64,000 nt of DNA, from assembly GCF_029760935.1 (NCBI RefSeq), contig NZ_CP121684.1:1-64000 (forward strand). The letters are read 5' to 3'. Below the pieces are notes generated by a model, which saw only the letters and a program-made list of their open reading frames with translations, searched no databases and was not told where the DNA came from. The position numbers and the translations under genes are program-made. Below are positions 54,600 to 62,672 of this stretch, one piece after another. How positions within the stretch are numbered: position 1 is the stretch's first letter; each line of letters opens with the position of its first letter. Source of the stretch: Lysinibacter sp. HNR. GTDB lineage: Bacteria; Actinomycetota; Actinomycetes; Actinomycetales; Microbacteriaceae.

Positions 54600-55091
54600 C
54601 TAAGAACCCAGCGAATCGGGACTCAGAGCATCGTCTTCCTGAAGCACCCGGGTGATGAACTTGCGCAGCACCACAAACTGGGCGGAACCCGCATCAAATT
54701 GAACGGCGGCAAACTTGTCCGCCTGAATGAGGGCCAGAGCGTTTGTGGCGGGCAGCACAATGCCGCGAACCGTGTTGCGCTCGGCCGTGGGAACCGCGAG
54801 GCGTAGCTCGGCCATCGAGGTAAAAATGGGGAGGATGAGCTGCCCCTTTGTGGAGCGCAGCGTGCGAACCCGGTGGCTCTTCTTGCCCTGCGCGGAACCG
54901 CTTGCGTCAACAACAAGAAAGCCCTCCCGGAGTGAGAGCAAAAACGTTGACAGGGTGTTGTAGTCGGGCGCGGCGAGCAGAGCATCCAGCGCGGCTCGAA
55001 CGGCATCGTTGCTGTAGTCTGCCGTGACCCCCTCGGGGATGGCTCCCTCGGGGAGGTCGTGGAGAGAGATCGTGTTCTTGTTACCCGCCAT
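54600..55091 (-). CDS. SseB-like family protein
   Basis: The 163-aa protein matches the SseB N-terminal-like domain: NDAVRAALDALLAAPDYNTL, a QLILPIFTSMAELR segment and a hydrophobic LPATNALALIQADKFAAVQF strand. Members are found near translation or secretion genes in actinobacteria, and their role is unknown. The promoter region holds the CGTGTG repeat at 55141-55176, so expression may vary with repeat length. It lies downstream of nucS on the same strand. Confidence 0.82.
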   Translation of the reverse strand: MAGNKNTISLHDLPEGAIPEGVTADYSNDAVRAALDALLAAPDYNTLSTFLLSLREGFLVVDASGSAQGKKSHRVRTLRSTKGQLILPIFTSMAELRLAVPTAERNTVRGIVLPATNALALIQADKFAAVQFDAGSAQFVVLRKFITRVLQEDDALSPDSLGS

Positions 55092-55140
55092 GAAATTAGC
55101 CTATCCGGTGCCGTCGAGGGGGACGTGATTGTTCGGGTAG

Positions 55141-55176
55141 CGTGTGCGTGTGCGTGTGCGTGTGCGTGTGCGTGTG
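55141..55176 (+). repeat. Hexanucleotide repeat (CGTGTG)6 upstream of the SseB-like gene
   Basis: Six perfect CGTGTG units lie in the 106-bp gap between nucS and the SseB-like gene, about 50 bp upstream of the latter's start. Slippage here would alter the spacing of a promoter or the 5' region. Confidence 0.97.
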
Positions 55177-55197
55177 CTGTCGCTGAGGGCGTTCCCT

Positions 55198-55890
55198 CTA
55201 GAACAGTGTGTTGTGATCGGCCAGGCCGCGCAGAGCATCGTAGTCGAGCACAACGCAGCGAATACCACGATCTTCCGCGAGCGTGCGGGCCTGGGGCTTG
55301 ATCTCCTGCGCGGCAAAGATCCCCTGAACGGGTGCGAGGAGCGGGTCGCGATTCATCAGCTCGAGGTAGCGCGTGAGTTGCTCTACCCCGTCAATGTCTC
55401 CGCGACGCTTAAGCTCCACCGCAACGTGACCCCCGGACTCGTCGAGCGCAAGGATATCAACCGGACCGATGGCGGTGTAGTACTCGCGGCGAACTAGCTC
55501 GTAACCCTCGCCCAGCGTTTCGATGTGTTCCGCCAGTAGTTTTTGCAGATCCGCCTCAACCCCGTCTTTAATGAGTCCGGGGTCTAGCCCTAAGTCGTGG
55601 CTGTGATCGCTGAGGATTTCGTAGATGTTAATAGTGAGGGTGTCGGCCGTTTTGTGATGCACGACCTCCCAGATCTCCGCAACCCCGGCCTCCGTCTGGT
55701 TTTGGTCAACCTCGCGATTGGTCACACTGCACGGGGGGCTCATCCAGTTGAGGGGTTTATACGACCCACCGTCCGAGTGAATCAGCACGCTGCCGTCGCC
55801 CTTGAGCATGAGTAAACGGGTTGCCAGGGGCAGGTGGGCGTTGAGCCGACCCGTGTAATCGACAGAGCACTTCGCAATAACTACTCGCAC
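55198..55890 (-). CDS. nucS: Mismatch-specific endonuclease NucS (EndoMS)
   Basis: NucS replaces MutS/MutL mismatch repair in most actinobacteria by cutting both strands at mismatches. The 230-aa protein has the N-terminal dimerisation part (residues about 1-100) and the C-terminal RecB-like nuclease domain with [20 protein letters not shown], whose Asp, Glu and Lys form the active site. The ending is short and hydrophobic (LADHNTLF). The GTG at 55890 is the start. Length and motifs are normal. Confidence 0.95.
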   Translation of the reverse strand: MRVVIAKCSVDYTGRLNAHLPLATRLLMLKGDGSVLIHSDGGSYKPLNWMSPPCSVTNREVDQNQTEAGVAEIWEVVHHKTADTLTINIYEILSDHSHDLGLDPGLIKDGVEADLQKLLAEHIETLGEGYELVRREYYTAIGPVDILALDESGGHVAVELKRRGDIDGVEQLTRYLELMNRDPLLAPVQGIFAAQEIKPQARTLAEDRGIRCVVLDYDALRGLADHNTLF

Positions 55891-55948
55891 CCGAGTAGCC
55901 TACCGGAGAGAAGAAGGGGAAGACGGTGGGGTGGGACAGATTCCAAGG

Positions 55949-57363
55949 TTAGCGTTTCGTGATTGGCGATTCCTCAACCCTTTCGGATTGGGTTCCTGTA
56001 CGGCTGCTCGTGTCCGTATTGGCGCGACTGTTTGCGTTTGTACGAGTGTCCGTGTCGTTGTTTGCGTTTGTGCGACTACCCGTGCCCGTGTCGGGTTTGG
56101 GTTCACGCACGGCGGGGGTTGCAAAGCCCGCGAGGGCTACCAGTACGAGAACAGCGATTAGCGCGTTGAGTAGGCCAAAGTGGTCCGCGAGGAAGCCGAT
56201 TGCGGGTGGTCCTACGAGGAATGCGAGGTATCCGATGGCCGCTACTGCGCTCACGGTTGCGGCGGCGTTTTTGGGGTCATCCGCCGCTGCCGACATGCCC
56301 ACGGGGAAACCGAGGGAGGCTCCGAGGCCCCAGAAGACAACGCCCACGAGTGCTATTTCCGCGCCCGGCGCAAAGATGACGATTGCCAATCCGACAACGG
56401 CCGAGACGGCGGAGGAGAGAAGAACGGGAACCCGTCCGAAGCGGTCGAGTAGACCCGCGCCCACGATGCGTCCCACCGTCATGGCCACGAGGAAGAGTCC
56501 CAGGGTGGCCGTGCCGAAGGCGTTGTTAAATCGTATCCGTCGATCATGGCGAGGGGGAGCCAGTCGTTTGCGGCTCCCTCTACAAAAGCCATGCCGAGCA
56601 CGATGAGGCCGATGAGCAGCGTACGTTTTTTGGTCCATACGCCGAGGGCGCTCTTCCAACCGGAGCGCCCGGTGGAGTCTTGATCGGCGCTCGCGGGCTG
56701 CTCGTCCGGAGTGTCAAATCCGTCTCCGCGAGGAAGAAACCGCACGATGAGGAGAGTGAGGGCGGCGATGATCGCGCCGGCGATAACCATGTGAAGAAGG
56801 AGGGGTATCTGTGTGGCCTCGGCGAGCGCTCCCAGGCCGATGCCGATGACCGTTCCCACGCTAAAGAGAGCGTGAAAGATGGGCATGAGGGTGCGGCCGA
56901 TTGCTCTTTCGTTGGCGGCTCCGGTGACGTTCATGGCAACGTCTGTCATGCTGAATCCGATTCCAAAGAATGCGAGTGCCGCGATGGTGAGGGGGATGCT
57001 GTGAATGCCTATTGCGAGAGCGGCGAGGGGAAGCCCAATAACGCCGATGGTGAGGAACCAGGTGATCGCTTTTTTCGCCCCGATGAGTGTGACCACGTAG
57101 CCGGACCCGAGGAGCCCAATGATGGAGCCCACCGAGATTCCCAGGTAGACAAGACCCATCTCACCCGAGGTTGCGTCGAGGTGGTCGCGCACCGTGGGGA
57201 TCCTGCTGAGCCAGGTGGACAGGCTGAATCCCGCGAGGGCAAAGACTGCAAAGACCGCGTTTCTCCAGGAATTATTTTTGCCGTGTGTGCTGGTCGTGTG
57301 TTTACGGGTGGGTGGCACGAGAAGCTCGGCTGTTTCGGGGGAGGCGCTGGGATGTGGTGTCAT
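55949..57363 (-). pseudogene. Frameshifted MFS transporter (YbjJ-like)
   Basis: Two overlapping frames cover one transporter. The N-terminal part (57363 to about 56531) begins with a 30-residue soluble head and has MFS helices up to LPLAMIDGYD. The C-terminal part continues in another frame as NNAFGTATLGLFLVAMTVGR and goes on to about 56110. Restoring the frame needs one base near 56528-56530, in a run of three T on the coding strand. The tail is a low-complexity Thr/Asn/Arg/Asp stretch. It faces the LacI regulator. It could also be a base-calling error. Confidence 0.75.
56031..56090 (-). repeat. 30-bp imperfect tandem repeat in the MFS tail
   Basis: Two 30-bp copies (56031-56060 and 56061-56090) encode a TRTNAN-like stretch at the C terminus of the transporter. 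The units differ at several positions, so the repeat is older than the perfect hexamer tracts. Confidence 0.65.
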
Positions 57364-57388
57364 GGCTTTCTTACGACCCGTGGTAAAT

Positions 57389-57402
57389 TCGAATCGATTC
57401 GA
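57389..57402. promoter_or_regulatory. LacI-type operator palindrome
   Basis: TCGAATCGATTCGA is a perfect 14-bp palindrome with central CG, midway between the divergent MFS and LacI genes (57363 and 57417). This form is typical of LacI-family sites. Confidence 0.7.
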
Positions 57403-57416
57403 CTAAGCTAACCCGT

Positions 57417-58526
57417 ATGGCGGCTGGTAGTCAAGGCGCGCGCGTAAAAAGCGAGCCAAAACGGGTCACTCTTGCCCACGTCGCGCATCGCGCGGGGGTA
57501 AGCACCTCAACGGTTTCGCTTGCTTTTGGCCGGGGTGGGCCCATCTCTTCCGCCATGCGCGAACGCGTGATCGCGGCGGCCGCAGAACTCGGATACGCGG
57601 GTCCCGATCCGCGCGCAGCCTCCCTTCGGCGAGGGCGCAGCGGCCTCATCGGAGTTGTTTTGGGCGAGCGCCTGGGGGGCGCGTTTCGTGACCCCATCAG
57701 GGTGGCCCTGCTCGACGGTATATCGGAGGCGGTGGGTAACGCGGGTTCCGGGCTGGCTCTCCTGGGAGACACCGACGGTGGCCCACTGAACATCTCCACG
57801 GCTCCGGTTGATGCGGTCATCTTTTTTGGGTGTAGCACGGGCCTGGATAGTCCCCTCGCCGATATACGGCGGCGGGGTCTCCCCATGGTTGAGATGGAGG
57901 GGATGTCGGCCGACGACGTTTATGTAATCGACTCCGATAATCGCGGCGCATCGCGGACCGGAGCCGAGCACCTGCGCTCCCTCGGGCACGAGCGGGTGGC
58001 CATCGTGTCGTTGCCGCTCGATCAGGAGTGCTCAAGTTTTGTTTTTGATGCCGCCTATCCCCTCCTGGGTCACAGCTTTGTTGCCGAGGAGCGCATCCTC
58101 GGGGTGCGTGATGTGTATCCCGAGGCCGGGGGATCTACATCGCGTGCAAGCCTGGTCGAGGAGGGGAGGCTGGCCGGAAAGGTCCTGCTGGGAGGGGCCG
58201 CGGACTCTGAGCGTCCGCTCGACCAAGAGGTCAGGCCCACCGGGGTGGTGGCTCAGAGCGATCTGCTTGCGCTCGGTGTGATCCGGGCCGCCGAAGAGCT
58301 GGGATTGCGGGTTCCTCAGGACGTGAGCGTTGTGGGTTTCGACGGTATTTTGCTGGACGGGCTTTCGGAGGTTGAGCTCAGTACCCTGGTTCAACCGGCG
58401 CAGGCTAAGGGCCGCGCAGCGGGGGAGGCCGCCCTGGCCCTGATCGAAGGGGAGAGCGTACCCCCGCAGTCGTTCCACGCCGTGCTCCGTGTGGGAGCCA
58501 CCACCGGCCCGGTGCCCTCTTCTTAG
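57417..58526 (+). CDS. LacI-family transcriptional regulator
   Basis: The 369-aa protein has the N-terminal LacI helix-turn-helix (VTLAHVAHRAGVSTSTVSLA, residues about 17-36), a hinge helix region (PRAASLRRGRSG) and a periplasmic-binding-like sensor domain. It is divergent from the frameshifted MFS gene, with one palindrome between them, so it probably represses that transporter and itself. No sugar-metabolism genes are adjacent, so the ligand is unknown. ATG 57417 follows the operator closely. Confidence 0.92.
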   Translation: MAAGSQGARVKSEPKRVTLAHVAHRAGVSTSTVSLAFGRGGPISSAMRERVIAAAAELGYAGPDPRAASLRRGRSGLIGVVLGERLGGAFRDPIRVALLDGISEAVGNAGSGLALLGDTDGGPLNISTAPVDAVIFFGCSTGLDSPLADIRRRGLPMVEMEGMSADDVYVIDSDNRGASRTGAEHLRSLGHERVAIVSLPLDQECSSFVFDAAYPLLGHSFVAEERILGVRDVYPEAGGSTSRASLVEEGRLAGKVLLGGAADSERPLDQEVRPTGVVAQSDLLALGVIRAAEELGLRVPQDVSVVGFDGILLDGLSEVELSTLVQPAQAKGRAAGEAALALIEGESVPPQSFHAVLRVGATTGPVPSS

Positions 58527-58578
58527 CTCGTCTCTCGAGGGGTAGCTGCGTTGGGTATCTAGGCCCTAACCTACGGTC

Positions 58579-59487
58579 CTAACCTGCCTCGTGCCGTAGT
58601 CGATCGGCCTGGGCGTCCAGGGCCGCCCGCAGTACGGCCACCGCCTGCTTGGGCGCGTGGTCGCTGATCACGAGAGAGATCTCCCGCGTGAGGTGTTCGC
58701 CGTCGATGGGTAGAGCGACAACCCCCGCTCGTCTGGGCCACAGGGCTAGCTCGGGAACCAGGCCGATCCCGATGCCCGCCTCAACATAGCCCTGAACCAC
58801 CGAGTAATCGTCGCTGCGCAGGATGCGTCGCGGCTGATATCCCGCGCGTGAGGCGGCAGCGCGGAGGGCGTTGTCGCAGGGGTCGTCCTCGGTGATTCCC
58901 AGAATCCAGTTCTCCTCGCTGAGCTCGGCGATGCGCACCCTGCTTCTCTTGGCAAGGCGGTGGTCGGCGGGAATCGTCAGGTAAAGCTCTTCTACCAGCA
59001 GCGGAACGGAGGAGTATCCGCTGGGGAGCTGGGTGATGGAGGTGCCCTCGAAGATGATGGCCGCGTCTAGCTCGCGACGATTGATGCTGGGCATCAGGGT
59101 GTCAAGCTCTCCCTCAACAATGTGAATGTCTACCCCAAACTCCTGCAGCTCACGCACCGCCGCCGGCAGCAGCCGGGCGCCGGCAGAGGGGAAGACCCCC
59201 AGCCGTAGTCGGGAGACGCTGGCGAGCTGGGCCGCCCGAACCGCGCTTGCGGCATCCCGGGTGAGTCGTGAAATTTTGGTGGCAAAGGGCAGAAGAACCG
59301 AACCGAGCGCGGTGAGATGGGTGCCCGTAGAGTCCCGCGCAACCACCTCGGCCCCCAGGACGGTTTCGAGGGTGTGTAGGTGGTGGCTCACGGTGGGTTG
59401 ACTCCATGAGAGTTGGCGCGCGGCGGCGGCTATTGAGCCCGTCTCGGACACGGCTAGGAGGGCGGATAGTTGGCGAAGATCAAACAT
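58579..59487 (-). CDS. LysR-family transcriptional regulator
   Basis: The 302-aa protein has the N-terminal LysR winged helix (LRQLSALLAVSETGSIAAAA, then SWSQPTVSHHLHTLE) and the C-terminal substrate-binding domain. It is divergent from the PLP decarboxylase gene with 79 bp between the start codons, and dyads lie there, so it may control that gene. The effector might be the amino acid substrate, but this is inferred from position alone. Confidence 0.92.
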   Translation of the reverse strand: MFDLRQLSALLAVSETGSIAAAARQLSWSQPTVSHHLHTLETVLGAEVVARDSTGTHLTALGSVLLPFATKISRLTRDAASAVRAAQLASVSRLRLGVFPSAGARLLPAAVRELQEFGVDIHIVEGELDTLMPSINRRELDAAIIFEGTSITQLPSGYSSVPLLVEELYLTIPADHRLAKRSRVRIAELSEENWILGITEDDPCDNALRAAASRAGYQPRRILRSDDYSVVQGYVEAGIGIGLVPELALWPRRAGVVALPIDGEHLTREISLVISDHAPKQAVAVLRAALDAQADRLRHEAG

Positions 59488-59518
59488 ACTTGCTCAATAC
59501 TCTCTATAGAGGGATATA

Positions 59519-59529
59519 AGAAATATTCT
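59519..59529. promoter_or_regulatory. Dyad between the LysR and decarboxylase genes
   Basis: AGAA-ATA-TTCT (59519-59529) is a perfect 4-bp inverted repeat within an A+T-rich stretch. CTCTATAGAG nearby is another palindrome. LysR-type sites often have such T-N11-A dyads near the divergent start. Binding is inferred. Confidence 0.4.
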
Positions 59530-59566
59530 ATTCCTCTCACCCTGGGTTTTGCGAGAAAATAGAGGT

Positions 59567-61093
59567 ATGAGTATTTCCGTGCACACCCCACTACCACACG
59601 CTATCGTGCCCTCGCACGAATGCGAGGGTGCACCCTATGCGGAGGCGATTAAACGGTATTCCGAGCGTGACCTGATGCGCCTCAATGTTCCCGGGCACGC
59701 CGCGGGTACCGATGCACACCTGCCGCTTGCCCGCTTTTTTGGTCACGACCTGCTTGCCAAAGACTTCACGCCGCTTCTGGCCGGAATCGATAAGGGCCAC
59801 AATTCTCCGCTTATCCGGGCACGAAACCTGGCCGCCGCCGCGTGGGGTGCTCGCACTACCTGGTTTCTGACCAACGGAGCCTCGCAGGGTAATCGTATGA
59901 TTGCGCTTGCCCTCGCCACTTTTCGTGATGCGCAGCAGCCGGTGGTTACCCAGCGCAGTATCCACTCCAGTTTTATCGATGGGATTGTTCTTGCGGGGCT
60001 CATGCCCGCTTTCATGGAGCCCTCCATCGACCACACCTACGGTATCGCGCACGGCATCTCACCCGCCGTTCTGCGCGAGCAGCTTGATCGGGCAGACAAC
60101 CCCAAGGCTGCCTACGTTATTTCTCCAAGCTATTTCGGGGCCACGGCCGATATTGCGGGGCTTGCCGAGGTGGCCCACGCGGCCGGTGTTCCCCTTATCG
60201 TTGATGCGGCTTGGGGAGCCCACTACGGCTTTCACCCTGACCTGCCCCAGAACCCCCTGGCCTTGGGGGCCGACCTGATGGTATCAAGCACCCACAAGCT
60301 GGGAGGAAGCCTCACTCAATCCGCCATGCTGCACCTTGGCGAAGGAGAGTTCGCTCGGGAGCTTGAGCCGTTGATCGAGCGTGCGTTTAATCTCACCCAA
60401 TCCACGAGCAATAGCTCCCTTCTGCTGGCATCGCTTGACCTGGCTCGCTACACGCTCGAAACGGGGTCGGAGCTGCTAGAAGCCTCCATTCGCACGGCCG
60501 ATGAGATGCGTGCGGCACTGCGGCGCTCGCCCCACTTTTCAATAGTGTCCGATACTTTCGATCGGGTTGACGACATCGTGGCGGTTGACCCTCTGCGCGT
60601 CTCAATCGATATCTCCGCCACCGGGCGAGACGGCCGCACGGTGCTCGAAATCCTTGCGCGCGACCACGATATCTATACCGAGATTTCTACAGATCGCTGC
60701 ATTGTGGCGATTGTGGGGCTGGGGAGCACCCCCGATGTGGGTCGCTTGGTGTCCACCCTGGAGTCCCTGGTGCTCTCCGATGCGGAGCGCGCTCTTGCGG
60801 GAGAATCAACGGTGGAGAATATGCCACCGCTCCCGCCCGCCGGACCCCTGGTTGCGCTTCCACGAACGGCATCACTGGGTCGCGCCGCGGTGGTCTCGGC
60901 CCGGGATGCGGTGGGACGAGTTTCTACCGACTCGCTCGCGGCGTATCCGCCGGGCATCCCCAATCTGCTCCCCGGCGAGCGGATCACACGGGAGGTTATC
61001 GACTTTCTGCAGCACGTAGCGCGGCTTCCCGGGGGGTATGTGCGCGGGGCGCTCGACCCATTTGTGGAGACCGTGCGGGTTGTAGAGGAGTAG
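59567..61093 (+). CDS. Orn/Lys/Arg decarboxylase family protein (PLP-dependent)
   Basis: The 508-aa protein belongs to the aspartate-aminotransferase-fold basic amino acid decarboxylases, which make polyamine precursors or help acid resistance. It shows LIVDAAWGAHYGF and the PLP-binding lysine in SSTHKLGGSLTQSA, plus a C-terminal domain ending near YVRGALDPFVETVR. It is shorter than inducible E. coli enzymes, like the SpeA-type forms of Gram-positives. Whether it acts on arginine, lysine or ornithine is undecided. ATG 59567 is preferred; AGAGG is very close to it. Confidence 0.92.
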   Translation: MSISVHTPLPHAIVPSHECEGAPYAEAIKRYSERDLMRLNVPGHAAGTDAHLPLARFFGHDLLAKDFTPLLAGIDKGHNSPLIRARNLAAAAWGARTTWFLTNGASQGNRMIALALATFRDAQQPVVTQRSIHSSFIDGIVLAGLMPAFMEPSIDHTYGIAHGISPAVLREQLDRADNPKAAYVISPSYFGATADIAGLAEVAHAAGVPLIVDAAWGAHYGFHPDLPQNPLALGADLMVSSTHKLGGSLTQSAMLHLGEGEFARELEPLIERAFNLTQSTSNSSLLLASLDLARYTLETGSELLEASIRTADEMRAALRRSPHFSIVSDTFDRVDDIVAVDPLRVSIDISATGRDGRTVLEILARDHDIYTEISTDRCIVAIVGLGSTPDVGRLVSTLESLVLSDAERALAGESTVENMPPLPPAGPLVALPRTASLGRAAVVSARDAVGRVSTDSLAAYPPGIPNLLPGERITREVIDFLQHVARLPGGYVRGALDPFVETVRVVEE

Positions 61094-61142
61094 GTGGGCT
61101 TGCTGTGCGGGCCGGTGCTGATTCCCGGAAGGGCCTAGCCCG

Positions 61143-62489
61143 CTAGCCGGTGCCGGTGATGCGGTTGCCAATCTCAAGCCAGCGGGTTCCGCGCACGCGC
61201 AGTCCGAGGGTGACGGCCCGAGCCGCAATGTAGCCGATCATAAAGGCCGCCGTGAGCCACACCACCCCGGCCGCCCCGCCCGGAGGCCACACATAAATCG
61301 CACCCGCCAGGGGAAGATAGGCCGCAAGGTTGAGCACACCCGTGAAGGCCAGGTAGCGGGCATCGGCTGCGCCCATCAGAACGCCGTCGAGCACCCACAC
61401 ATAGCCGCCGAGGCTGAGTCCCAACGACATCACCAGGATCGAGGGGGGAAGTATCGCGAGCACCGCGGCATCGGTAGAAAAGACGTAACCCAGAACCGGG
61501 CTGAGTGCCGCAAAGAGAAGGGTGAGCGCCCCGCCGCAGACAATACCCCAATAAACACAGCGGTTAACCATGCGGCGGGTGAGCCCAATGTCTTGTTCTC
61601 CCAGGGTCTTACCCACCAGGGCCTGCGCCGCGATGGCTATCGAGTCGAGGGCAAAAGCGGCGGTGGAAAAAAGCGTAAAAGATACGTGGAAGCTGGCCAA
61701 TTCGCTTGTGCCCAGGTGAGTAGCCACAAAGACGGTGGTGAGCATCGCGGCGCGCAGGCTCAGGGTGCGTACAAAAAGCCATCCTCCAATTGTGGCTCCC
61801 GCAATGATGCCCGGGAGGTGCGGGCGCCAGCTCACCCGGGTTTCCTTTACCAGTTGATGCACCACAATCAGGTAGACGGCCACCATACCCCACTGAACCA
61901 GCACGGTACCGAGTGCAGAACCGGCAACGCCCCATCCGAACACATAGATAAAGACGTAATTGAGTCCGATGTTCACGGCAAAGCCGATTCCCGATACCCA
62001 GAGAGGGGTAACGGTGTTTTGTAGACCGCGGAGAAGTCCCGTGGCGGCGTACACAAGGAGCATCGCGGGAATGCCAAAGAGAGACACCGTGAGGTAGGTG
62101 CTGGCCGTCTCCGCCACCGCCGGGGTCGGGGTGAAAAGGCTGATGACGGGCTGGGCAAACACTGCGCTGAGGGTGGCCACCACCAGGCCGATCACCACTG
62201 CAAGCCACAACCCATCGACTCCGGCGGAGACCGCCCCGCGAAGATTACCGGCCCCGACCCTTCGTGCCACCAGCGGAGTGGTGGAGTAGGCGAGGAAGAT
62301 CATGAGCCCAATCACGGTTTGCAGCACAGCCGCGGCCAGTGCAACACCGCCGAGCTCTGCCGCACCCAGGTGCCCCACCATCGCCGAATCCGCAATTAAA
62401 AAAAGTGGCTCGGCGATGAGCGCCCCGAGGGCGGGGAAGGCGAGGCGACCGATTTGGTGATCAATCGCGGTGATTTTCAGGAAACGCAT
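61143..62489 (-). CDS. MATE-family efflux transporter (DinF-like)
   Basis: The 448-aa protein has twelve hydrophobic segments arranged as two MATE halves, with SAMVGHLGAAELGGVALA near the N terminus and the symmetrical SIAIAAQALVGKTLGEQ in the second half. It resembles DinF-type exporters that move organic cations by sodium or proton antiport. ATG 62489 gives the usual start before the first helix; ATG 62537 would add 16 residues with no ribosome site. It is convergent with the decarboxylase gene. Confidence 0.92.
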   Translation of the reverse strand: MRFLKITAIDHQIGRLAFPALGALIAEPLFLIADSAMVGHLGAAELGGVALAAAVLQTVIGLMIFLAYSTTPLVARRVGAGNLRGAVSAGVDGLWLAVVIGLVVATLSAVFAQPVISLFTPTPAVAETASTYLTVSLFGIPAMLLVYAATGLLRGLQNTVTPLWVSGIGFAVNIGLNYVFIYVFGWGVAGSALGTVLVQWGMVAVYLIVVHQLVKETRVSWRPHLPGIIAGATIGGWLFVRTLSLRAAMLTTVFVATHLGTSELASFHVSFTLFSTAAFALDSIAIAAQALVGKTLGEQDIGLTRRMVNRCVYWGIVCGGALTLLFAALSPVLGYVFSTDAAVLAILPPSILVMSLGLSLGGYVWVLDGVLMGAADARYLAFTGVLNLAAYLPLAGAIYVWPPGGAAGVVWLTAAFMIGYIAARAVTLGLRVRGTRWLEIGNRITGTG

Positions 62490-62672
62490 GAGCCTTAACC
62501 ATAGTGCAGAAGCTAGGGTTTTGACGTGGTTATTCATCGCGCGTAAAGATGCGTAAGAGCCATATTGCCCCGGATTTTGTGGGTATTCAATACACTGAGA
62601 ATCTCCGGTTTGTTGTCCAAATAGAGCGGATTCACAATATTATTAGCATGATGGGTTGATAGAGTGGAAAGT

